This document shows, one piece after another, positions 1 through 5,857 of a DNA stretch of 6,079 nucleotides. The position numbers and the translations under genes are program-made. The notes below the pieces were generated by a model. It saw only the letters and a program-made list of their open reading frames with translations. It had not been told where the DNA came from and searched no databases. The stretch's first letter is position 1. The number at the start of each line of letters is the position of its first letter. The stretch lies in NCBI GenBank assembly GCA_013361075.1, contig JABWAJ010000363.1, positions 1 to 6,079 of the forward strand, given 5' to 3'. This stretch comes from Saprospiraceae bacterium. Its GTDB lineage: Bacteria > Bacteroidota > Bacteroidia > Chitinophagales > Saprospiraceae.

Positions 1-72
1 CTTTTGAACCGGTTCCGGAAGGGTTTTACAAATGAGAACAGCAAATTCGGGGAAGGAAAGCGGGCAAAGTAA
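1..72 (+). CDS. Possible C-terminal end of a truncated plus-strand gene
   Basis: Frame 1 is open from the window edge and stops at TAA (70-72), giving a 23-residue tail that ends in GEGKRAK. The tail is basic and hydrophilic, as many C-termini are, and its stop lies just before the stem-loop at 76-112. That is the layout expected if this gene converges on the receptor gene at 154-2610 and shares its terminator. No family can be recognised from so few residues, and an open stretch of this length can arise by chance. The call is therefore weak and depends on the sequence to the left of the window. Confidence 0.3.
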   Translation, partial: LLNRFRKGFTNENSKFGEGKRAK

Positions 73-112
73 AAAAACATGAGCCACTCCAAAACCTGGA
101 ATGACTCATGTT
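70..112 (-). terminator. Rho-independent terminator of the receptor gene
   Basis: The arms 76-90 and 98-112 form a 15-base stem with a 7-base loop (91-97). Read on the minus strand, all 15 positions pair, two of them as G-U wobbles, and the stem is followed by a run of seven T (71-77; the first two belong to the stem base). It begins 41 bases past the stop codon of the minus-strand gene 154-2610. Read on the plus strand, the two wobbles become A-C mismatches and only a broken T-run follows, so the element is built mainly for minus-strand transcripts. It could still help a plus-strand gene ending at 72. Confidence 0.85.
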
Positions 113-153
113 GTAACTATATGAATCTGATAATGTGGTTGTTTTAAAAGCGT

Positions 154-2610
154 TTAGTTTTTCACGCGCTTGCTTTCGTCTTCCAGCCCCGTTGCGCGGC
201 GACGGGCACCTTTTACGTTCTGGTTACCGAAGCGGTAGTTAAAGTTCAATTTGATCTGGCGCGATTCCCAGGCACCGGAACCTCTGATGACCAACCCCGG
301 GATGGCATCGCTGTAGCTGCGCCATGGCGCCGTCATGAGGATATCGGTAACGCTCAGTTTCAAAGTGCCCTGGCCTTTCAGTACGCCTCTCTGGATGCCC
401 ATGTCCAAAGACCCCTGCGGTTCGCTCAACCAGCTACCGCCCCAGATGGATGCGGAGTTGAACCAGCCTGAGATTTCATACGTGAAACCTTTCGGCAAAT
501 TAAAGGTCTGCTCGGCATAAAAATTCCATGCAATCGGGGTTTCCGCTTCAAACTGGTATTCCGGGAAATTGGCTTTGTAAATGGATTTGTACATCGTAAC
601 GTTAACGTAACCATTCCACCACTTCTTGATCGGAGTCGGGCTGCTCACACTAATGGCATAGTTGTCCTGAGAAGCTAAGTTGCGGTAGTTGATAAAGCTT
701 TGATTGGGTTTAGTTGCATCAAACTCAACGATATCTGTAATCAGGTCGGTAGTTCGCGCATAACTAACACTCACCGTTGCCATTTGCATGGCCGTATATT
801 TGAACTCATAGCTGTCGGCATACTGCGGTTTCAGGAAAGGACTGCCTTTGCGGAAAGTCAGCTCATCGAGGCGCCATTCAAACGGGTTCAAATCCTGGTA
901 GCTTGGGCGGTCAATGCGGCGGCTGTAAGTCAGGTTGAAGGTATGCATGGGGGTCATTTGATAGGTCAACGCCGCACTTGGGAACCAGTCAATGTAATCG
1001 CGTTCTACATAATCTTCTGGTTTTGCAGGAATGGAAGGGTCGCGCTCAAGGTCGCCAATGGAATGTGTATTTTCCATGCGCACGCCGGCCTGCAAAGACC
1101 ATTTTGTTGAAAGTGGTGTAAAAAAGTTGACATACCCGGCATTTACCTGCTCCGTATAAGTAAAGTGATTACTTTGCTGTATATCGCGCACATTCTGGCC
1201 GTCAATCACATTGAAAAAATCAAAGGTGTTGTCGGTTTTTACATTGGCAATTTTGAAGCCAACGCCCAGTGTGGTCGCTTTTTGTTTGCCCATTTTGCGT
1301 TCGTAGTCCCCTTTTACTGTCCAAATATCAATATTCGAGGGAGTATCCGTTGCAAAGGCGCGCATGGAGAGCATTTCGCTTTCATCCGCGTTTTTGTAGA
1401 AGTTGGGTTGGAAACTGAGATTGGTAGAGCGGAAGAAACCGCGGTCAGCATCGAACGTAAACTCATTGCCCAACGTATCGGCAAAACGGTAGTTGAAATT
1501 GAAATTTGCATTCGTATTGTTCCCGGTTATCAAATTGGAAGCAATAAGAATCGAATCAACGAGGTCGGGATTTGAAGCCGCGGAAATAAAGGTACGGCTT
1601 TCACTGTCCCAGCTCCGGTCGTTAAAGTTGGTGTTTACATTGGCCAGAACCCCAAAGGTGTGTTTGGTTCCTACGGAAAGATCAGCACCTACTTTTGCGT
1701 TCAACGGGCTGCCTTCGCTCACCTGTTTCTGACGCTGGTTGAAGACCTTGTCATTCTGAATGCGGTACAGATTCATGGTATTGTACCATTCGTTGTAGCC
1801 GCCGCTTACATTTCCAAAAAGGTTCAGGTTCTTATTCCGGTGGTTGAGGTTCAGGGCTGCATTGGTTTTCGGCCCTTCTCCGTAAGCACCGCTCAGGTTG
1901 AGCGAGCCATTGGTACCGAAGTTTTTATTTTTTTTCAGGCGGATGTTTACAATGCCTGCGTTGCCTGATGCATCGAATTTGGCAGACGGGTTGGTAATGA
2001 CCTCGATGGCTTCGATGTCACTCGCATTCATGCCTTTCAGCAAATTGGCCAATTCCTGCGGGCTCATGTACGAGCGTTTCCCGTCCAGATAAACTTCAAC
2101 GCCATTTTTTCCGCGCAGCTGGATGTTCTCATTGTTGTCAATGACCACGCCCGGCGTTTTGCGCAGCAATTCCAGGCCATTTGATCCGGCAGCTGTAACA
2201 CTCGCCTCCACATTGAAGACGGTGCGGTCCGCTTTCACTTCAATCAACGGTTTTTTTGCCGCAACGGTCACGGTGCTTAACTCCGTCGCCATTACCCCTA
2301 ATTTTACCGGATCGAGGGTCATATCGCCGCCGTTGTAGGTAAACACAGGGCTGTAGTATTTGTCGTATCCAATCAGGGTAGCGTGGAGGTAATACTCACC
2401 GGCTTTCGGATTGGGCAGCTCGTAGGTGCCATCCAGTTCTACAACAGCGCCTTTCGCTAAAGTAGAATCGGCAGCATTCATGAGCATGATGGCAGCAAAT
2501 TCAGCAGGTTTGTTGTCTGGAAGGAAGGCTTTTCCACTAATTTTCTGAGCCGTCGCAGCGGATAGGCCCAAAGCCAGCATGGTAGCTGACAGGAAGAATT
2601 TTTTTAGCAT
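154..2610 (-). CDS. TonB-dependent-receptor-type outer membrane beta-barrel protein (CarboxypepD_reg, plug, OMP_b-brl_3)
   Basis: An 818-residue outer-membrane transporter. Residues 1-21 are a signal peptide (MLKKFFLSATMLALGLSAATA, cut before Q22). Residues about 22-105 form the carboxypeptidase-regulatory-like beta-sandwich (KISGKAF... GTYELPNPKAGEYYLHATLIGYD). Residues about 120-226 are the plug, with the hallmark stretches KTPGVVIDNN, IQLRGKNGVEVYLDGK and NPSAKFDASGNAGIVNI. The rest is a large barrel of alternating aromatic strands, including the family-typical YSRRIDRPSYQDLNPF. The last strand (KLNFNYRFG) is followed by a 24-residue charged tail, which I recall as common in this family. 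The frame stays open 30 codons upstream, but I chose the Met at 2610 because it puts the signal peptide at the N-terminus. There is no obvious Shine-Dalgarno sequence, as is usual in Bacteroidota. No SusD-like partner or TonB/ExbBD gene is nearby, so the substrate is unknown. It is probably transcribed alone, ending at the stem-loop at 70-112. Family assignment is confident; substrate is not inferable. Confidence 0.95.
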   Translation of the reverse strand: MLKKFFLSATMLALGLSAATAQKISGKAFLPDNKPAEFAAIMLMNAADSTLAKGAVVELDGTYELPNPKAGEYYLHATLIGYDKYYSPVFTYNGGDMTLDPVKLGVMATELSTVTVAAKKPLIEVKADRTVFNVEASVTAAGSNGLELLRKTPGVVIDNNENIQLRGKNGVEVYLDGKRSYMSPQELANLLKGMNASDIEAIEVITNPSAKFDASGNAGIVNIRLKKNKNFGTNGSLNLSGAYGEGPKTNAALNLNHRNKNLNLFGNVSGGYNEWYNTMNLYRIQNDKVFNQRQKQVSEGSPLNAKVGADLSVGTKHTFGVLANVNTNFNDRSWDSESRTFISAASNPDLVDSILIASNLITGNNTNANFNFNYRFADTLGNEFTFDADRGFFRSTNLSFQPNFYKNADESEMLSMRAFATDTPSNIDIWTVKGDYERKMGKQKATTLGVGFKIANVKTDNTFDFFNVIDGQNVRDIQQSNHFTYTEQVNAGYVNFFTPLSTKWSLQAGVRMENTHSIGDLERDPSIPAKPEDYVERDYIDWFPSAALTYQMTPMHTFNLTYSRRIDRPSYQDLNPFEWRLDELTFRKGSPFLKPQYADSYEFKYTAMQMATVSVSYARTTDLITDIVEFDATKPNQSFINYRNLASQDNYAISVSSPTPIKKWWNGYVNVTMYKSIYKANFPEYQFEAETPIAWNFYAEQTFNLPKGFTYEISGWFNSASIWGGSWLSEPQGSLDMGIQRGVLKGQGTLKLSVTDILMTAPWRSYSDAIPGLVIRGSGAWESRQIKLNFNYRFGNQNVKGARRRATGLEDESKRVKN

Positions 2611-2865
2611 TACAGTCGGGTTTGAAAGATCCAAAAATGTCATCTCAATGTCATCGAATACGAGCGCAAGTTGCATCCGCTCCGGCGATTTCGAAACCAC
2701 ACTTAGACCGAAAGGTTCATTTAAACGATTAGTAGGTCTTGATTTCGACGAACGGCAATTACCAACATGGCTAAAAGTAGAGATGCGGAAAGACCGGGAA
2801 TACCACTATACGATAGGAAAAAATTGATAAAGTAAAAGGGGAAAAAGTTTGAGTATCTGGTAATT

Positions 2866-2917
2866 TGAAGATTAAAAAAAAACGTCATGTCAGGGCAAAT
2901 CCTGAAGATTAAAACGT
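2866..2917. repeat. Pair of short direct repeats, TGAAGATTAAAA
   Basis: The 12-base word TGAAGATTAAAA occurs at 2866-2877 and 2903-2914. Each copy is followed by ACGT after a run of A (2882-2885 and 2914-2917), and the starts are 37 bases apart. A 5-base inverted repeat, TCAGG/CCTGA with a 6-base loop (2890-2905), lies between the copies and overlaps the second. The repeat is seen directly. A role as a paired binding site upstream of either flanking gene is only a guess, because AT-rich DNA throws up such words by chance. Confidence 0.4.
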
Positions 2918-2957
2918 TCAAAAAGCTGATAATCTGAAAGATAACAACTATTATTGA

Positions 2958-3008
2958 GCCCTTATCGGGAATGCTAAGGCGTTTGCGATAACAGGCCCAA
3001 CCGCCTGT
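2958..3008 (+). promoter_or_regulatory. Two tandem short stem-loops upstream of the DUF3472 gene
   Basis: The first is GCC(C)TTA / TAAGGC (2958-2964 with 2975-2980), a 6-pair stem with one bulged C. The second is a perfect ACAGGC / GCCTGT stem with a 6-base loop (2991-3008), ending 35 bases before the ATG at 3044. Neither is followed by a T-run, so they are not ordinary terminators. They could be leader structure in the lipoprotein mRNA or a protein-binding site, or may mean nothing. No riboswitch family is recognised. Confidence 0.2.
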
Positions 3009-3043
3009 AAGATTACTTATAGTTTGTCAAGTAAAACCAACCA

Positions 3044-4375
3044 ATGCGTTTATTCCTGCCTGCTAACCCAATATTTTGGCTGTATATCGTTTTGCTTTAC
3101 GGTTGTAACAACAGTAAGCAGATTAACCCGGCACCCGAGCCGGGCAATAGCGGGGCCTTTCACGATTCCAACAAACAGACCATTCCGGTTGGCGGCAATG
3201 CCTGGTTGGAAAATGGCGGCATGCTTTCTGAGACTGGCCTGACAGATTGGTCAGATCCGCAAACCGTTTGCACCACCTACCTACGAGTCACCAAACCAGG
3301 CATGCTGAAAATTTCCCTCCTGCTCCACCCACAGGCAGGCAAAACCAACCTTAAAGTAAGCCTCTTCAATAACAGCAAGACAGTAACGGTTGAAGGCAAT
3401 ACCCAAAAGGAGTTTTTTGCCGGGGAATGGCAGGTAACTGAACCCGGGTATATTCCAATTTCCGTTCAGGGCATTTCCAGGTCCGGGGAAACCTTTGGTG
3501 TCTTTTCTGCCATCGTGGTAAGCGGTGAGGCAGTTGGTCCCGAACTCAGCTACGTACGCAACAACGAGGGGGATTATTTCTACTGGGGGCGTCGCGGCCC
3601 ATCCGTTCATTTGAATTACAATACCCGGAAACTGAACAACATCGAATGGTTTTACAGTGAGGTTACCGTTCCAAAAGGCAACGATGTGACGGGGTCTTAT
3701 TTCATGGCCAACGGCTTTAACGGGGGATATTTTGGCATGCAGGTCAATTCTGACGAGGAGCGTCGCATCCTTTTTTCAGTGTGGAGCCCTTTCGAAACAG
3801 ACGATCCGGGAAACATCCCGCAGGAAGACAAAATTGTCCTGTTAAAAAAAGGAGAACATGTAAACACCGGCGAGTTTGGCAATGAAGGCTCCGGCGGTCA
3901 GAGCTATTTGGTGTATCCCTGGAAAGCAGGCAACACCTATCGGTTTTTGCTGCGCGGAAAACCAGAAGCTCAGAATACCACGGTTTATACGGCGTATTTC
4001 TATGCACCTGAAGACAAGAACTGGCGCTTGATTGCCAGCTTCAAACGCCCCAAAACAAATACTTACCTGACTGATTTGTATTCGTTTTTGGAAAATTTCA
4101 TTCCCGAAACCGGCAACATACAAAGAATGGCCCTTTACGGCAACCAATGGGTCGCCGATGCCAATGGCCGATGGACGGAGTTGACCCAAATTACCTTTAC
4201 CGGAGATGAAACCGCCAGAAAAAACTTCCGGAAAGACTATGCCGGCGGGGTAGACAACGGTCGGTTTTATTTGAAAAACTGCGGCTTTTTTAATGCTTTT
4301 ACCCCTTTGGATCAGGAGTTTACCCGGCCAGCCGGGAAGGTGAAGCCTGAGGTGGATTTGGAGGGCTTGCGTTGA
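3044..4375 (+). CDS. DUF5077-DUF3472 domain lipoprotein
   Basis: A 443-residue exported lipoprotein of unknown function. Residues 1-20 form a lipoprotein signal peptide (hydrophobic FWLYIVLLYG) with the lipobox cysteine at C21 (LLYGC), so it should be anchored in the outer or inner membrane. Residues about 45-162 match the DUF5077 style (IPVGGNAWLENGG, TTYLRVTKPGMLKISLLL, and a beta-rich tail ending AIVVSG). Residues about 169-416 match DUF3472, with YWGRRGPSVHLNY, GYFGMQVNS, FSVWSPFETDDP, EGSGGQSYLVYPW and KNCGFF. The whole protein is predicted to be beta-sandwich-like, and I recognise no catalytic motif. The start is well bounded: the upstream in-frame TAA at 3032-3034 leaves ATG 3044 as the first Met, and it is followed by the signal peptide. 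Domain names rest on memory of the families; carbohydrate binding is often suspected for such folds but is not shown here. It is transcribed alone, converging on the gene at 4387-5514. Confidence 0.9.
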   Translation: MRLFLPANPIFWLYIVLLYGCNNSKQINPAPEPGNSGAFHDSNKQTIPVGGNAWLENGGMLSETGLTDWSDPQTVCTTYLRVTKPGMLKISLLLHPQAGKTNLKVSLFNNSKTVTVEGNTQKEFFAGEWQVTEPGYIPISVQGISRSGETFGVFSAIVVSGEAVGPELSYVRNNEGDYFYWGRRGPSVHLNYNTRKLNNIEWFYSEVTVPKGNDVTGSYFMANGFNGGYFGMQVNSDEERRILFSVWSPFETDDPGNIPQEDKIVLLKKGEHVNTGEFGNEGSGGQSYLVYPWKAGNTYRFLLRGKPEAQNTTVYTAYFYAPEDKNWRLIASFKRPKTNTYLTDLYSFLENFIPETGNIQRMALYGNQWVADANGRWTELTQITFTGDETARKNFRKDYAGGVDNGRFYLKNCGFFNAFTPLDQEFTRPAGKVKPEVDLEGLR

Positions 4376-4393
4376 ATAAGGACAAATCAACGC
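4369..4393. repeat. Inverted repeat holding the stop codons of two convergent genes
   Basis: GCGTTGA (4369-4375) and TCAACGC (4387-4393) are perfect inverted copies around an 11-base spacer that is the whole intergenic gap. Each arm contains one gene's last Arg codon CGT and its TGA stop, so both genes end in the same bases. No T-run follows on either strand, so it is not a standard intrinsic terminator. No other terminator candidate was seen close by for either gene. Confidence 0.5.
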
Positions 4394-5514
4394 TTCACCA
4401 CCACCCCACTCCGCACGCCGTCTGCCCCAAACAGCTGAACGACGTAAACGCCGTCCGGCAAATCCCGGCAATCAACCCTTTGCGTGCCGGGAGCAAGTCC
4501 GTCAAGCGCTTTGACCTGTTTCCCTGAAACATCAAAAAACAAAGCGCTTGTAAATCCTGCCGGGATTTGCAGGAACAAATCATCTTTAACCGGGTTTGGA
4601 AAAAAGAAAAGCGCTTTTTGCGCTGCGGCCTCAGAAGTAGCAGTAATGTATTGCGCCCCTACAAAAACAATGACGTAGTGGTTGGGCGCCACCTGCACAA
4701 CAGAAGGATCGCCACCGTTCAGGTTAGTGGCAACAAAGCCGTTCCAGACGCCGCCATTACCGGTGGAGTTGTACCAGATCATGGGGCCACTGCCATAAAA
4801 ACGCAACTCATTGTTGTTGAGCATATAATTGCCCGTCCAGTTGTGGGCATTGTCGGATGGAATATTGGCTACTTGTGAAAAATGTATCCCATCCGGCGAT
4901 ACGAAGTGATAAGCACCCTGTTGCGGCGCGCCAATCGGGGCAATGTAGTGCCAGCTTTGATTAAACCTGATTACGGCCGGATCAATGACTTTGTTGTCGG
5001 CTACGTCCACCCGAGGTTCCGGTTCAAAGGCATAGTGTAGTCCGTCGGTGGTTACAGCGGAATAGGTATTGATGCTGGCATCCAGTCCCATTGGCGGCAA
5101 CCCAACACTCGAAGAAAAGTACAAACGCATACTGTCTGCCGAAAGGACGGCCAGGGTAGGGTCAAAAGGCCGCTGGTAGTTTGGCGGGAAGCCTGCTATC
5201 TGTATGGGTTGCGGCGTAGTCCAGGTCAGCCCGTTATCGTAAGAATATTTGACGGCCACCCGATCCCAGCTTGCTGAGCCAACGGGCAACCGGAACCACT
5301 GAAAGACACAGACCAGAGTATCACCTTTCCATTTGATCACAGAAGGCACCCCGGAGGAGTCCTGAAAAATGACGGGAGCATCAAAAGTGATGCCGTCAGT
5401 AGAAGTAGCGGTCATCAAAGGCCGGCGCCAGGGTGGGTTGGACTGGGCAGTGATGAAAGCCGCTGTATAGCAGATTAAAACCAATATAAGCAGACAATGC
5501 GTTTTCGAGTACAT
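4387..5514 (-). CDS. Secreted sialidase/GH43-like beta-propeller protein with T9SS type A sorting domain
   Basis: A 375-residue secreted protein. Residues 1-23 are a signal peptide (hydrophobic core CLLILVLICYTAAFITA). Residues about 30-290 look like a five-bladed propeller. There is one exact Asp-box (SYDNGLTW, 91-98) and three shorter relatives: STDGITF (38-44), TTDGLHY (155-161) and SPDGIHF (206-212). Blade-like VPSV, DPTL, DPAV and DPSV stretches follow at about 56, 118, 178 and 269. Residues about 303-375 are a Por-type sorting domain: FFPNP (304-308), FFDVSGKQVKAL, LPDGVYVVQL and a terminal GVVVKR, which directs export across the outer membrane by T9SS and removal or anchoring there. 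The fold suggests a glycoside hydrolase or sugar-binding role, but no sialidase Arg triad or GH43 catalytic set could be assigned, so activity and substrate are open. The frame is open 52 codons further upstream, but that part is antisense to the xisH remnant; the Met at 5514 places the signal peptide correctly. Confidence 0.88.
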   Translation of the reverse strand: MYSKTHCLLILVLICYTAAFITAQSNPPWRRPLMTATSTDGITFDAPVIFQDSSGVPSVIKWKGDTLVCVFQWFRLPVGSASWDRVAVKYSYDNGLTWTTPQPIQIAGFPPNYQRPFDPTLAVLSADSMRLYFSSSVGLPPMGLDASINTYSAVTTDGLHYAFEPEPRVDVADNKVIDPAVIRFNQSWHYIAPIGAPQQGAYHFVSPDGIHFSQVANIPSDNAHNWTGNYMLNNNELRFYGSGPMIWYNSTGNGGVWNGFVATNLNGGDPSVVQVAPNHYVIVFVGAQYITATSEAAAQKALFFFPNPVKDDLFLQIPAGFTSALFFDVSGKQVKALDGLAPGTQRVDCRDLPDGVYVVQLFGADGVRSGVVVKR

Positions 5515-5535
5515 GGTTAATTTTACTAAAGTCGT

Positions 5536-5543
5536 TAAAGATA
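5536..5543 (-). promoter_or_regulatory. Weak candidate -7 element for the propeller gene
   Basis: The minus strand reads TATCTTTA, seven of eight bases like the Bacteroidota consensus TATnTTTG, and lies 21 bases before the start at 5514. No TTG is found at the expected upstream distance. A run of nine A on the minus strand (5566-5574) lies just upstream and might act as an A-tract. Suggestive only. Confidence 0.2.
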
Positions 5544-5589
5544 CACCTCTCGCATTGAGGTTCTCTTTTTTTTTGTGATGGGAAAGACA

Positions 5590-5597
5590 TAATTTTG
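5590..5597 (+). promoter_or_regulatory. Candidate -7 element of the former xisH gene
   Basis: TAATTTTG matches the Bacteroidota -7 consensus TAnnTTTG exactly. A TTTG at 5572-5575 could be the -33 element, but the 14-base spacer is shorter than the usual 19-21. The ATG of the xisH remnant follows at 5602, so a transcript starting here would have almost no leader. The match may be accidental in this AT-rich stretch. Confidence 0.3.
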
Positions 5598-5601
5598 TTA
5601 A

Positions 5602-5754
5602 ATGGCGAAAGACATTTAACATCAAATTGTCCGAAGGGCTCTTGAGAAAGATGGCTGGATCATTACACACGATCCTTATATGATACCTCGTAGTAATCGA
5701 AAGCCTTATGAAGTTGATTTGGGAGCAGAAAAATTCTAAGCAGCGGAAAGAGGG
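5602..5754 (+). pseudogene. xisH: xisH remnant: N-terminal third with two stop codons
   Basis: Translation from ATG 5602 gives MAKDI-stop-HQIVRRALEKDGWIITHDPY, then KPYEVDLGAEKF-stop-AAERG. This is the N-terminus of the XisH family (fdxN element excision controlling factor, normally about 135-140 residues), which typically reads MAKDxFHxxVxxALxKDGWxITHDP...DLGAEKxxAAE. The family is thought to have a PD-(D/E)XK nuclease-like fold. The DLGAEK acid survives here, but the following VEIKSF-type strand, with the other expected core residues, is gone. The stop at 5617-5619 replaces the usual aromatic codon, and the stop at 5737-5739 replaces a Leu-like position; each can come from one base change. 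About two thirds of the gene is missing, the sequence running straight into the XisI C-terminus. It is surely not a working gene. The end coordinate is approximate. Confidence 0.85.
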
Positions 5755-5857
5755 TCTGAGAGCATAGTTGATTAAACGCGGAGTGCCTGCATCGGATATG
5801 GTTATTGCTTTTCACCCGGTGAATGTGAGGCAGTTTACGGGGTTTGCGGTTTCCTGA
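5755..5857 (+). pseudogene. xisI: xisI remnant: C-terminal end only
   Basis: The frame 5768-5857 encodes LIKRGVPASDMVIAFHPVNV followed by RQFTGFAVS and a TGA stop. This is the conserved C-terminus of XisI (about 110 residues when complete), whose usual pattern is ELxxxGVPxxDIVLAFHPPxxRxxTGFAVA. It lies one frame off from the xisH remnant, and the codon just before Leu is TAG (5765-5767). Bases 5752-5772, in the xisH frame, read GSESIVD and could belong to either parent (XisH ERGxEKIxVE or XisI DGTExGIVDEL), so the exact junction is uncertain. xisH and xisI normally lie side by side in this order; here roughly 500 bases between the two ends have been lost. XisI is the known neighbour and likely partner of XisH. 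Confidence 0.85.

Larger units (their letters stand above)
2611..3043. other. 433-base AT-rich intergenic region between divergent genes
   Basis: This gap lies between the divergent starts of the receptor gene (minus) and the DUF3472 lipoprotein gene (plus), so it should carry both promoters. I found no full TAnnTTTG element with a correctly spaced -33 TTG on either strand. The nearest match for the receptor is TACTTTTA on the minus strand (2772-2779), 162 bases from the start and with no -33 partner. The stretch 2811-2940 is very A-rich on the plus strand and contains direct repeats. Two short stem-loops lie at 2958-3008. Short open frames on both strands look like chance. No tRNA or recognisable RNA family was seen. 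Confidence 0.6.

Noticed and set aside
5..15. GAACCGGTTC palindrome near the left edge, sharing GAACCGGTT with 5909-5917
   Set aside because: Nine shared bases are too few to call a repeat or an element end.
2611..2700. 30-codon N-terminal extension of the receptor gene, from Met at 2700
   Set aside because: It would bury the clear signal peptide inside the protein; the Met at 2610 starts exactly at that signal peptide.
2579..2827. Plus-strand frame of 82 codons with a fairly protein-like, charged C-terminal part
   Set aside because: Its first part is antisense to the receptor start and no family is recognised; the tail after 2700 is too short to support a gene.
2721..2921. Minus-strand frame of 66 codons, rich in Phe and Ile, resembling a small membrane protein
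   Set aside because: The composition is what A/T-rich DNA gives by chance; no start signal or family likeness is seen.
3008..3026. TAAGATTA and TATAGTTTG as -7 elements for the lipoprotein gene
   Set aside because: The first has two mismatches; the second has the wrong spacing inside the element, and neither has a well-placed -33 TTG.
3842..4471. 209-codon minus-strand frame
   Set aside because: It is a shadow of the DUF3472 gene, with Gly/Arg-rich composition and no domain, and it overlaps the ends of two well-supported genes.
5545..5574. Short stem (ACCTC/GAGGT) followed by nine T on the plus strand, like a terminator
   Set aside because: The stem is only five pairs, four bases separate it from the T-run, and no plus-strand gene lies upstream to be terminated.
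5515..5670. 52-codon N-terminal extension of the propeller gene, from Met at 5670
   Set aside because: It would bury the signal peptide, and part of it is the antisense reading of the xisH remnant.
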